Shown: piece by piece, positions 22,873-31,038 of the stretch | Layout of the letters: each line of letters opens with the position of its first letter | Numbering within the stretch: position 1 is the stretch's first letter | Origin: Spirochaetia bacterium | GTDB lineage: Bacteria > Spirochaetota > Leptospiria > Turneriellales > JAOUOS01 | DNA: 56,307 nucleotides | Reading direction: 5' to 3' | NCBI GenBank assembly: GCA_029880285.1 | Contig: JAOUOS010000018.1 | Span: forward strand, 1-56,307 | Made by a program: the position numbers and the translations under genes | The notes under the pieces: model-generated | Seen by the model: the letters and a program-made list of their open reading frames with translations, nothing else | Databases searched by the model: none | Told to the model about the DNA's origin: nothing

Positions 22873-23358
22873 TTATTTGCTTCGTTTGCTTATTTTAATT
22901 GTTCTGGGCATCTCTGAAATATTATTACCATATTTTTTTTTATTAAAGTCTATTTTAAAAAAAAACTGATATAAATTTGCATTATAAATAAACCAGTCGT
23001 ACCTCACTTTTTCGGACCACTCAATAAAAGCAAGAAATTTGAGGTTCTTAGACGCGTCCAGCAAATTTAAATCAGAAATATCAGAATCATTTGCCAAACG
23101 GTAAAGATCAAGATGAATAAATGCGATTTTATCTTTTTTAAAACGGCAAGAGTATGTGTTCATTAAGTTAAAAGTAGGGGATGTAATAGTCTCTTTTATT
23201 TTTAAGGCTTTACCCATAGCTTTTACAAAAGCCGTTTTGCCGGCACCCAAGTCTCCTGAAAGTAAAACTATAGCGGGAAGATGTAATTTTTTTAGGAGCT
23301 CTTGCGCGAGTTTTTCTAGTTCTTCAAGGTTATTTATTTTGTATACCTTCGAATTCAT
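22873..23358 (-). CDS. tsaE: tRNA threonylcarbamoyladenosine biosynthesis ATPase TsaE
   Basis: The 161-residue P-loop ATPase of the t6A system resets the TsaB-TsaD complex after each cycle. The Walker A motif is GDLGAGKTA (about residues 36-44), followed by the conserved SPTFNLMNTY and HLDLYRL segments and the Walker B-like FIEWSEKV. The C-terminus carries a basic tail (KISKRSK). It is the first gene of the tsaE-tsaB-rnr operon. tsaD and tsaC/sua5 are not in the window. Confidence 0.94.
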   Translation of the reverse strand: MNSKVYKINNLEELEKLAQELLKKLHLPAIVLLSGDLGAGKTAFVKAMGKALKIKETITSPTFNLMNTYSCRFKKDKIAFIHLDLYRLANDSDISDLNLLDASKNLKFLAFIEWSEKVRYDWFIYNANLYQFFFKIDFNKKKYGNNISEMPRTIKISKRSK

Positions 23359-23573
23359 TTTTTATTGCTTTAAGATACTTAGTGTAGGTTTTCAGTAAAA
23401 AAATATTACACAAGTTTTGTCTATTCTTTTTTATTATTCAACTAGAATAATATATATACATGCTTTAGCGGTCGCAATAAAAAATAATTCACTTCAAGGA
23501 GAGTATATATTTATTGTCTAAATGAGGAATATTGACGCCATGTCCTAGCTTATATGAATACATTCTAACTTAT

Positions 23574-23987
23574 ATGAATATTCAGTGGAATGAAAACTAT
23601 TCAAGTGGCATTAATCTTCTAGATTTACAGCATAAAGAGTTAGTTAAAAATATAAATAATTTCTTATGCTTAGATATCAAGAAAAAGAAAATAACAGAGT
23701 GCAAAAAACTTATTAAGCTTGTAGATCAATTTATAAAAGTACATTTTAAAGATGAAGAAGATATAATGAAAAAAATAAAATATGATGATATAAAAACTCA
23801 TGAGAAAAGACATAATATGCTTAAAGCAGAATTGAATCTTTTTAAATCACAGTTTAAAAGAAAACCATTGGATAAAATAGTTGTCTTAGAATTTAGTAGT
23901 TTTTTGTCATCATGGTTAAATGATCATCTTTATACAGAAGATATGAAACTAATTAAATATATACGAGAAAATTATATAAATGTTTAA
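23574..23987 (+). CDS. Bacteriohemerythrin
   Basis: The 137-residue four-helix di-iron protein binds O2 reversibly, for oxygen sensing, transport or scavenging in microaerophiles and anaerobes. All ligands of the family are present: H20, H57, E61, H76, H80, H118 and D123. I start at the ATG at 23574 (MNIQWNENYSSGI), where the family begins. A TTG at 23532 would add 14 unrelated residues. The second copy of a 12-bp direct repeat CTTATATGAATA (23549-23560 and 23569-23580) contains this start codon, and no Shine-Dalgarno is seen. It is a single-domain, cytoplasmic protein, not fused to a chemoreceptor. Confidence 0.92.
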   Translation: MNIQWNENYSSGINLLDLQHKELVKNINNFLCLDIKKKKITECKKLIKLVDQFIKVHFKDEEDIMKKIKYDDIKTHEKRHNMLKAELNLFKSQFKRKPLDKIVVLEFSSFLSSWLNDHLYTEDMKLIKYIRENYINV

Positions 23988-24104
23988 ATTTTAAAGTTAT
24001 AACAAAATATACAGTGCCTAAGGGAAAAAATATAAAAAAAGCTTGCCTGTATATGCTTTTTTAAGCATATTGGTAAATATTCAAAATATCGGAGGGATAT
24101 TAAA

Positions 24105-24569
24105 ATGATAAAACTAAACATTAACGTTCTTTTATTTTTATTTGTTTTTACGGGAGTTGTTTTCGCTCAAAAAGCAAACGCAGATTATATTAAAGATTTA
24201 AAATCTGACAAAGAAGCTGTTGTTATAGAAGCATGCAAAGGGCTTAGAACAGCTGCCGCGAAAGAAGCAATTGAACCTTTAATTGAAGTATTAAAAAATA
24301 ATGAAAGCATAAAAGCAAGAATTGCCGCGGCTAACGCTCTGGGCGTAATGCAAGAAAAAGGCAAACCAACCACTGCCCTTAAAGAAGCAATTGAAAAAGA
24401 TGTTAGTAATGATGTAATATACGCTTCATTGTTAAGTATATTAAATTTAAAAGATTTTGAAAATCCTGACGCGAAAAAAGCTCTTGAGTTTTGTAATGAA
24501 AATAAAATGGATGATAAATTAATAAAAGATATTGTTGATAGAATAAATAAAGCGATGGGTAAGTCGTAA
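24105..24569 (+). CDS. Exported HEAT-repeat protein
   Basis: The 154-residue protein has a signal peptide (about 1-21, cleavage after VVFA) and two to three HEAT/PBS-lyase-like helical repeats, best seen as KEAIEPLIEVLKNN and IAAANALGVM. Such repeats bind other proteins, and no enzymatic residues are visible. A good GGAGGG precedes the ATG. It is probably periplasmic or, in the absence of a lipobox, secreted. It stands alone and meets the YbjN-like gene tail to tail. The hairpin ATATGCTT-TTTT-AAGCATAT (24052-24071) lies in its upstream region. Confidence 0.7.
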   Translation: MIKLNINVLLFLFVFTGVVFAQKANADYIKDLKSDKEAVVIEACKGLRTAAAKEAIEPLIEVLKNNESIKARIAAANALGVMQEKGKPTTALKEAIEKDVSNDVIYASLLSILNLKDFENPDAKKALEFCNENKMDDKLIKDIVDRINKAMGKS

Positions 24570-24578
24570 TAAAAAAAA

Positions 24579-25046
24579 CTATTTAATATATTTTTGAATT
24601 AATTCTCTTTTTTCGCCTACAAGACTTATAAATTCAGTTTCCCATTTTGTAACAAAAGTAGAAAACCTGAATTTATCGAACTGTCCGGGAAAGAACGCTT
24701 CAACAAGAACATCTAAATCTCTATCAACGTAGTATCTTATGGCGACAGCATCAAGATTAAAATCATTGACCAGAGAATAAATTTCTTCTGTTTTTGATTT
24801 TTGATTATCTTTTATATTTAATACAGAAGTAAAAAGAATTCCATCATTTAAAAATTTAATATGAATATTAAGCACGGGTCTTTTTGTGCGCGCGTTTATG
24901 CCGGCAGGATCTGAATTGCATTCATAGCCGTTTTCATTAAGATATTTTACAATATCTTTTGTGGTAGATTTTTCTGCGGGAAAAACAGGCATTGTATTGG
25001 CAAAGATAATACATAAAAAAAATAATTTGAGTTTTATTAAGTTCAT
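24579..25046 (-). CDS. Exported YbjN-like protein
   Basis: The 155-residue protein starts at the ATG at 25046, where AAAGGA gives a ribosome-binding site and a proper signal peptide begins (MNLIKLKLFFLCIIF, cleaved near FPA). A further ATG 13 codons upstream lacks these. The mature part resembles the YbjN family with a type-III-chaperone-like alpha/beta fold: an N-terminal helix (DIVKYLNENGYEC), antiparallel strands, and the helix IYSLVNDFNLDAVAIRYYVD. The biochemical role of YbjN relatives is unclear. The assignment rests on pattern only. Confidence 0.55.
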   Translation of the reverse strand: MNLIKLKLFFLCIIFANTMPVFPAEKSTTKDIVKYLNENGYECNSDPAGINARTKRPVLNIHIKFLNDGILFTSVLNIKDNQKSKTEEIYSLVNDFNLDAVAIRYYVDRDLDVLVEAFFPGQFDKFRFSTFVTKWETEFISLVGEKRELIQKYIK

Positions 25047-25287
25047 AAAAAATCCTTTCAATTTTAATTTATAGTATATATACAATATAAAATTGCAATG
25101 TCAATCTATTCTTTTTTCATTGACAAGCGATATATATATTACGTTCTGATTTATTATTCAGTATATATATAATCGAATTTTTAGATAGCTAAATTAATAA
25201 ATGATACTAAAATATTAAAAGAATAATAAATTTAAAAATACAGTATAATGAGACATAATTCTAGCATGAAACTAAAGATAAATTAAA

Positions 25288-26133
25288 ATGAAAAATGCTG
25301 CCTTAAAATACGAAGTAAAAAAACCAAAAGCCAGGCCTTTTTTAAAATGGGTTGGCGGCAAAAGACAGCTTCTGCCCGAAATAGAACGCTTAATGCCATG
25401 CAAGCCAGAAGAAATTAATTGTTATTATGAACCTTTTTTAGGCGGCGGTGCCGTATTTTTTTCTTTTAATTTTAATAAAGCGGTATTAGCTGATAATAAC
25501 AGTGATTTAATAAATGTTTATAAAACGGTACAAAATAATTTAAATCCCTTAATAAAAGATTTAAAAAAACATAAGTATGAAAAAGAGTATTATTATGGGA
25601 TAAGAGATTGCAATTTAAAAAATTTATCAGCGGTTAAAAAGGCAAGTCGTCTTATTTATTTAAATAAAACCTGCTACAATGGATTGTATAGGGTAAACAG
25701 CAGGGGGGTATTTAATGTTCCTTTTGGTTCTTATAAAAAACCGCTAATATGTGACGAAGAAAATCTTATTCTCGCGAAAGAAAAATTAAAAAACGCGAAA
25801 ATTATGTGCGCTGAATATCATAAAACAGTAAAAACAGCGCGTAAAAACGATTTTGTCTACTTCGATCCGCCTTATGAACCTATATCATCATCTTCAAATT
25901 TTGTAAGCTACGTTAAAGAAGGCTTTTCAAGTAAAGATCAAGAAATGTTATCTGAAACATTTAAAGAGCTTACCTTAAAAGGGGTTAAATGTATGCTGTC
26001 TAATTCAAATTCATCATTTGTAAGAAAACTTTATAAAGGCTTTAATATAAATAAAGTTAAAGCGGCACGGTTTATAAATTCAGCTGCCTCTAAAAGAGGT
26101 AAAATTGAAGAGCTGATTATTACTAATTATTAA
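25288..26133 (+). CDS. Dam-like DNA adenine methyltransferase
   Basis: The 281-residue amino-methyltransferase is of class alpha (Dam/M.DpnII/M.EcoRV type). It has motif X FLKWVGGKRQLL, motif I YYEPFLGGGAVFF for S-adenosylmethionine, the target-recognition region (about 110-150, NKTCYNGLYRVNSRG), and the catalytic motif IV DPPYEP. It should methylate N6 of adenine in GATC or GATATC-like sites; exact specificity cannot be read off. It starts an operon with a PD-(D/E)XK nuclease gene only 4 bp downstream, indicating a type II restriction-modification system rather than an orphan Dam. The upstream region 25047-25287 is A+T-rich with no gene. Confidence 0.93.
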   Translation: MKNAALKYEVKKPKARPFLKWVGGKRQLLPEIERLMPCKPEEINCYYEPFLGGGAVFFSFNFNKAVLADNNSDLINVYKTVQNNLNPLIKDLKKHKYEKEYYYGIRDCNLKNLSAVKKASRLIYLNKTCYNGLYRVNSRGVFNVPFGSYKKPLICDEENLILAKEKLKNAKIMCAEYHKTVKTARKNDFVYFDPPYEPISSSSNFVSYVKEGFSSKDQEMLSETFKELTLKGVKCMLSNSNSSFVRKLYKGFNINKVKAARFINSAASKRGKIEELIITNY

Positions 26134-26137
26134 TATA

Positions 26138-26608
26138 ATGAAAAAATTTATTAAACTAAACGCAGAAGAACTTAAAAAAACGGTTTGTGATATATTAGAC
26201 AAATTAAACATAAAATATAAAACAGAAGTAAATTCTGCCGTGGGTAGTTCTATTATAGGTAAAGGTCGAAGGGTTGATGTAGTTTTATATGATAATAAGG
26301 GATCGGTTGTTATGCACATTGAATGTAAAAGCCAGAATGTGCCCGGTACGGCTGAAGATAAGTTATTTAAAGCTGTAGTGGAATCTAACAGAGATAAATC
26401 ATTGGGTATACCTTCTATAATTGTATTCAGCGGTTTTGGATGGAACAGCGCCGATGTAAGGCACGCTCTTTTAAATGGTTCGGTTCGTATTGAAATGTTT
26501 GAAGAATGGATAAATTTTTATTTGAAGTATCAAAAAATGCGTCCAGAAATTCTTGATACTGAAATTATCGATTTAGGTTTATTTGCTTCAGAAAATATGC
26601 CAGAATAA
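26138..26608 (+). CDS. Small PD-(D/E)XK nuclease, probable restriction endonuclease
   Basis: The 156-residue protein carries a compact PD-(D/E)XK core: E30 in an N-terminal helix/strand region, D47 in RRVDVVLY, and the ExK pair E62-K64 in HIECKSQNVPGTAEDK. The following GTAEDKLFKAV helix and IIVFSGFGWNSADV strand complete the fold. It lies 4 bp behind an adenine methylase, so it is probably the cognate restriction enzyme. At 156 residues it is much smaller than most type II enzymes (about 200-350), which suggests a minimal dimeric nuclease with few recognition loops. Alternatives are a repair or Mrr-like nuclease. Confidence 0.75.
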   Translation: MKKFIKLNAEELKKTVCDILDKLNIKYKTEVNSAVGSSIIGKGRRVDVVLYDNKGSVVMHIECKSQNVPGTAEDKLFKAVVESNRDKSLGIPSIIVFSGFGWNSADVRHALLNGSVRIEMFEEWINFYLKYQKMRPEILDTEIIDLGLFASENMPE

Positions 26609-26612
26609 TTTA

Positions 26613-26665
26613 AAAGAAGCCAGAAAAATATGATGAATTTTTTCTTGTATTTGCCCGGCTTCTTT
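26613..26665. terminator. Candidate bidirectional terminator between the nuclease and DUF3332 genes
   Basis: AAAGAAGCC (26613-26621) and GGCTTCTTT (26657-26665) are exact inverted repeats flanking a 35-nt loop, with T-rich or A-rich continuation on both sides. They lie between convergent genes. The large loop makes this weaker than a textbook terminator. Confidence 0.45.
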
Positions 26666-26688
26666 AATATCAAGAATATTAAAAAAAA

Positions 26689-27207
26689 TTAAAGTTGAAC
26701 ATCAACTGATTGGCCATCGGGATGATAAAGCTTTATAGTTTTGGTGCTTTTATCGGTTACTTCAACCATTTTGCGGTAGCTGTCACCTTCTTCTAAATAC
26801 CACGATTCATCAACAGGCGAGAAAACCATAGTAGTAACCTTGCCTTTGTTATCTCCGCTTAGGCTTTTAATTACCATTTTGTTTTGGGTTGCGGTAATTT
26901 CAAGTTCCTGACCTTCTTTTTTTACAATTTTAGTTTCGCTGTCATCAGGGCCCATCGCTAAAGGGTTTGAACCTGTCCAAAATTCAATTGTATTTAATAG
27001 TACAAAATCTAAAGTCCCACAAGCTTGATAAATTGGCAAAATAAAAAGTACCCACATGACAGCTGTATTTACAAACTTATCACCAACTGTACCGTTCCAA
27101 TTGTATATTTTTTTGGTTAATACAAAACGGCCATAGCAGTTCATCGATGTTCCCATAGCAAAAGTAAATAATGCTAAAAAGCTTACCATTTTAATATATT
27201 TTTTCAT
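26689..27207 (-). CDS. DUF3332 family exported protein
   Basis: The 172-residue protein matches the DUF3332 pattern: a signal or anchor segment followed by a Cys (SMNCYGRF), then LTKKIYNWNGTVGDKFVN, a hydrophobic stretch around WVLFILPIYQACG, LLNTIEFWTGSNP and a C-terminal beta domain ending in a motif around YHPDGQSVDVQ. C24 follows GTSMN, so it could be a lipoprotein, although the box is not ideal. A good AAAGGAG precedes the ATG. The family is found in Gram-negative phyla including spirochaetes and Bacteroidetes; its function is unknown. Confidence 0.8.
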   Translation of the reverse strand: MKKYIKMVSFLALFTFAMGTSMNCYGRFVLTKKIYNWNGTVGDKFVNTAVMWVLFILPIYQACGTLDFVLLNTIEFWTGSNPLAMGPDDSETKIVKKEGQELEITATQNKMVIKSLSGDNKGKVTTMVFSPVDESWYLEEGDSYRKMVEVTDKSTKTIKLYHPDGQSVDVQL

Positions 27208-27481
27208 ATAAATCTCCTTTATTTAAAAACTTTTAAAAACAAATCTATTCGTATTTTATATTTTCTTAGATACAAGAAAATATTTATTTGTATTTTGTAT
27301 ATAATTTTTTTACTATTTTTATTTAATACAAATTAGTAATTTAAATACTATTTCTTGATCCTTATGGTTTTATACAAAATTATTGGCAGAGATATCATCT
27401 TTTACGTAATATTCTATTATAAACCGTATTTTTATTGAAAAAAATTAAAAAATACCGAAAATATTCTTATAACAAAATAAA

Positions 27482-28342
27482 ATGATTAATATTGAAAAAA
27501 ACAGAAAATCACAGGCGAGAAATGCTTTTTTTGAACAGGCACTAAGAGAAGAAAAAAACAAAGATTTTAAGAAAGCTCTTCATATGTATAAACTTTCTTT
27601 AAAAATAGATATTAATTTTTTTGATTCGTGGTTAAATTCAGGAGCAATATATTCAAGAATGGGAAAAAATAACAAAGCAATTACCTGCTATAAAAAGGCA
27701 GCTTCTATAAAAAAAGATAAAAGAGCTTATTATAATTTGGCGGTAGAGTTTTTTAGAGTTGATAAGTTTAAAGAAACAGAAGAAAATTTAATGGAATCAT
27801 TAAAGCAGGATGATTCATTTTTTCAGGCATATCTTTTATTAGGTTACTCTTATGGCAAAACGGGCGAACATGAAAAATCAGAAGAGGCGATTAAAAAAGC
27901 ATTAAAAATAAATCCCCAAAGCAAACCCGCCTTAACGGCTCTTTCTCTCTTATATTATCATACGAATCGTTATAATTTAAGTCTTAAATATGTAGAAAGA
28001 CTTTTAAAAAATTCACCGGAAGATTCGGTTTTACAAAAATTATACGGTAAGTTAAATTTAGAAAATGGTAATTTAACAGAATCTATTGAGGCATTTAAGA
28101 AATCTGCAGAGAATGATACAACAATTAAGAAATTATATGAAACTCTTGAAAAAGAGCAGACAGAAAGGCAAAAACAAAAAATAATAGTTAAAAAACGTTT
28201 TTATGAAAAAAAATCGCAAAAGACTTCAAAAGACTGGCTTGATTTATCGTTGTTAACTTTTTTTAGCGGAGAGCCTTCGAAAGCAATGGAATATTTATCG
28301 CGAGCGCAGCAAAGTAAGATGTTGAATAAATCTCTGAACTAA
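27482..28342 (+). CDS. TPR-repeat protein
   Basis: The 286-residue soluble protein is built from about six tetratricopeptide repeats (for example NSGAIYSRMGKNNKAITCYK, LGYSYGKTGEHEKSEEAI, LSLLYYHTNRYNLSLKY) with a charged coiled segment near 215-245. No signal peptide is visible, so it is cytoplasmic. It probably mediates protein-protein contacts. It precedes mreB by about 100 bp on the same strand, so a role with the elongasome is possible but unproven. There is no Shine-Dalgarno; the ATG follows an A-rich run. The 274-bp region before it holds no gene. Confidence 0.82.
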   Translation: MINIEKNRKSQARNAFFEQALREEKNKDFKKALHMYKLSLKIDINFFDSWLNSGAIYSRMGKNNKAITCYKKAASIKKDKRAYYNLAVEFFRVDKFKETEENLMESLKQDDSFFQAYLLLGYSYGKTGEHEKSEEAIKKALKINPQSKPALTALSLLYYHTNRYNLSLKYVERLLKNSPEDSVLQKLYGKLNLENGNLTESIEAFKKSAENDTTIKKLYETLEKEQTERQKQKIIVKKRFYEKKSQKTSKDWLDLSLLTFFSGEPSKAMEYLSRAQQSKMLNKSLN

Positions 28343-28442
28343 ACTGGCAGGCAATATTACCCTTATTTTCTCTTTTCCATATATCACAAAAATATTACTT
28401 GTCAGACCGTTTTAATCTTATTTTCAGGTATAGAGTAAAATT

Positions 28443-29468
28443 ATGATTTTTAATTGGATTCATGAACTTTTTTCAAATGATATGGGTATAGACCTTGGTA
28501 CGGCCAATACTTTGGTTTATGTTAAGGGACAGGGTATTGTTCTTTCAGAGCCGTCTGTTGTGGCTGTTCAGGCAAGTACGGGCAAGATACTCGCGGTAGG
28601 TCAAGAAGCAAAACGAATGATGGGACGCACACCGGGAGAAATTGTCGCCATACGTCCCATGAAAGACGGGGTTATTGCCGATTTTGAAACAGTTGAAAAA
28701 ATGATACGGTATTTTATTAATAAAGTTCATAACAGAACAACATTAGTTAAACCCAGAGTTGTTATAGGTGTACCGGCAGGTATTACAGAAGTTGAAAAGA
28801 GAGCGGTAAGAGAATCTGCTGAACAGGCGGGAGCGCGTGAAATTTATCTTATTGAAGAGGCTTTAGCCGCAGCCATAGGCGCCAGTATACCTATTCATGA
28901 ACCGGCCGGTAATATGGTTATTGATATAGGTGGTGGTACTACTGAAATTGCGGTAATTTCTCTTGGCGGTATGGTTATTTCAGATTCAATAAGGGTAGGC
29001 GGTGATGAATTTGATGAAGCTATCATGAAACACATGCGAACCCAGTATAATCTGGTTATAGGCGAAAGAACCTCTGAAGAAGTAAAATTAGCCATAGGAA
29101 ACGCTTTTCCTGAAAAAAAACTAGAAACATTTGAACTTAAAGGCAGGGACGCCATGTCTGGGCTTCCCAGAACATTGCAGTTAGATTCGGCAGAGATAAG
29201 AAAATCTTTAAGAGAGCCAATAGACGCAATTTTAGAGGGCACTGTTAGAGCGTTAGAGAGAACTCCGCCTGAATTAGCCGCCGATATTGTTGAACGCGGT
29301 ATTGTTATGACGGGGGGCGGTTCTTTACTAAAAGGTTTAGATAAATTTTTATCAAAAGAGACCGGTGTTCCTGTTATTCGCGCTGAAAATCCATTAAATT
29401 GTGTCGCTCTTGGTACAGGTAAATATCTTGAAGAACTCAAATATATAAGAGCCTCAATTAATAAATAA
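28443..29468 (+). CDS. mreB: Rod shape-determining protein MreB
   Basis: The 341-residue actin homologue polymerises into antiparallel membrane-bound filaments that steer lateral wall synthesis. The phosphate-1 motif is [11 protein letters not shown], the phosphate-2 motif [15 protein letters not shown], and the adenosine loop is in [12 protein letters not shown]. The N-terminal [12 protein letters not shown] offers an amphipathic membrane-binding helix. Length is normal. It heads the elongasome genes mreB-mreC-mreD-mrdA-rodA. The 96-bp gap to mreC may include a weak separate promoter or mRNA processing site, while the later genes overlap or nearly abut. Confidence 0.97.
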   Translation: MIFNWIHELFSNDMGIDLGTANTLVYVKGQGIVLSEPSVVAVQASTGKILAVGQEAKRMMGRTPGEIVAIRPMKDGVIADFETVEKMIRYFINKVHNRTTLVKPRVVIGVPAGITEVEKRAVRESAEQAGAREIYLIEEALAAAIGASIPIHEPAGNMVIDIGGGTTEIAVISLGGMVISDSIRVGGDEFDEAIMKHMRTQYNLVIGERTSEEVKLAIGNAFPEKKLETFELKGRDAMSGLPRTLQLDSAEIRKSLREPIDAILEGTVRALERTPPELAADIVERGIVMTGGGSLLKGLDKFLSKETGVPVIRAENPLNCVALGTGKYLEELKYIRASINK

Positions 29469-29564
29469 ATACTTAAAAAAACTTTTTTGTTTATTGTTCG
29501 CCAGGGTAAGTTTTTTCAATAAATTATTGGCGTCATATATTCAAAATAATTTTTGATTATAAAA

Positions 29565-30506
29565 ATGTTTTTAGAAATCTTTAAGAAATATAAATCTGGA
29601 TTTTCATTGATTTTTAATATCGCCTTTTGCTTTATCAGTATGTTTTCTCAGGCTAAGTTTATTGTCAGCGGTACAAAAAGCGCAATACGGGTATTAGATT
29701 TTTTTACCGAAACCCTACATACTGTAGGTACCGATATCACAGAATTAATAGACAGCTATCGAAGTTATCAAACATTAAAAACAGAAAGAGACGCGCTTAG
29801 AAAAGAAATGGAGCAGACAAAAAACTTACGGCTTCGAATTGCTCAGTTAGAGTCTGAAAATTTTGGTCTTAGAAACCAGTTAGGGCTTTCTTTGCCTAAA
29901 GATTATCCTTATATTCCGGCTGAGGTTATATCTCAGGATCCTGATAACTGGTTTCGTACTATTATTATTAATAAGGGTACGGAAGATGGAATTTTACCAT
30001 ACATGCCTGTTATTGCTGTTCAAACAAAAAATCCAATAAAAAAAATTCAAAATAATTTTGAGGAAAACGAGTTAACAGAAAGTGATTTAAATCAGGGGGT
30101 AATAGGAAAAGTAATACAGGTAAGCAAAAGTTCTGCCCGTATTTTACCTCTTGTTGATAAATATTCAAGAATAGGTATTCAAATAGAAAAATCAGGATTC
30201 TGGGCGCTTCTCATAGGCAGGAATCCATATCATAAAAATCCTATTCTAGAGTATCTAAGTTTAAATTCAGTGATTGAAAAAGGAGATCAAATTGTAACTT
30301 CAGGTGGAGATGGTATTTTTCCTAAAGGCTTACCCATTGGCAGGGTGGGAGATTTTATTGAAAGAGGGGCAAATTTTCAAAAGGCAGAAATTGTTCCCCT
30401 AATTGATTTACATAGACTTGAATATGTATTTGTTATAAAAAAAGAATTAAAAGAAATGGAGCAAAAATTTAAGCCGCTTACGGCTGAAAATATAGAATCA
30501 CCATGA
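29565..30506 (+). CDS. mreC: Rod shape-determining protein MreC
   Basis: The 313-residue bitopic protein has an N-terminal membrane segment (about 15-35), a periplasmic coiled coil (about 60-100, RDALRKEMEQTKNLRLRIAQLE) and the beta-barrel MreC domain with DPDNWFRTIIINKG and VVTSGG-like VTSGGDGIFPKGLPIG. It activates PBP2-RodA. I start at ATG 29565 (MFLEIFKKYKS). A TTG at 29553 would add four residues. A 20-residue insertion (about 160-180, rich in Lys and Asn) interrupts the beta domain. The stop overlaps the mreD start by 4 bp (ATGA). Confidence 0.94.
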   Translation: MFLEIFKKYKSGFSLIFNIAFCFISMFSQAKFIVSGTKSAIRVLDFFTETLHTVGTDITELIDSYRSYQTLKTERDALRKEMEQTKNLRLRIAQLESENFGLRNQLGLSLPKDYPYIPAEVISQDPDNWFRTIIINKGTEDGILPYMPVIAVQTKNPIKKIQNNFEENELTESDLNQGVIGKVIQVSKSSARILPLVDKYSRIGIQIEKSGFWALLIGRNPYHKNPILEYLSLNSVIEKGDQIVTSGGDGIFPKGLPIGRVGDFIERGANFQKAEIVPLIDLHRLEYVFVIKKELKEMEQKFKPLTAENIESP

Positions 30507-31036
30507 TTATCGATAAAGCCGCATTAATATTAGCATTATTGTTATCTTATTTTATTCAGTCGAGTGTTGACTTTTTTAAACTAGGAGAAATAAAGCCTGA
30601 TTTTTTATTAATATTAACACTATATTATTCAATTTACAAAGGTGAGTTTTCGGCTTTATGGATTGGTTTTTGGGGTGGAATATTACAGGATATAAATTTA
30701 GGAGGCATTGACATTACAGAAACAGGAAAAGCTAAATATTTTTTAGGAACACATGCTTTACCAAAAACAATTATTGGCTATACCGCGGGAAAATTAAGTA
30801 AAGGTATTAATAAAGATAGTAATTTTGTTATTTTTATTATTATTTTTTTTGCCAGTATTATAAAAGGACTAATAATATTTTTTTTAGTTGCTGTTTTTCA
30901 TGGGAATATCGCGGCAAAAGCGCTAATTACCATAGCTTTGCCAGAAGCTTTGTATAATTCTGTTTTAGGCATTTTTTGGTTTAAGCTTTTAAGATGGGCT
31001 CTCCCTCAAGTAGAAAATGAAAAAACTTCTAATTAA
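30503..31036 (+). CDS. mreD: Rod shape-determining protein MreD
   Basis: The 177-residue inner-membrane protein has about five to six hydrophobic segments, with the conserved KPDFLLILTLYYSI-like segment after the first helix and WIGFWGGILQDI in the second. MreD links MreC with the PBP2-RodA synthase. It overlaps mreC by ATGA and lies 2 bp before mrdA, so it is translationally coupled. The sequence is variable in this family, and the assignment relies as much on position as on motifs. Confidence 0.9.
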   Translation: MIIDKAALILALLLSYFIQSSVDFFKLGEIKPDFLLILTLYYSIYKGEFSALWIGFWGGILQDINLGGIDITETGKAKYFLGTHALPKTIIGYTAGKLSKGINKDSNFVIFIIIFFASIIKGLIIFFLVAVFHGNIAAKALITIALPEALYNSVLGIFWFKLLRWALPQVENEKTSN

Positions 31037-31038
31037 TT

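Noticed and set aside
25120..25140. TTGACA with TATATT before the methylase gene
   Set aside because: The spacing is about 9 bp; not a valid promoter by itself.
28895..29440. 181-codon minus-strand frame inside mreB
   Set aside because: Antisense shadow of the conserved mreB gene.
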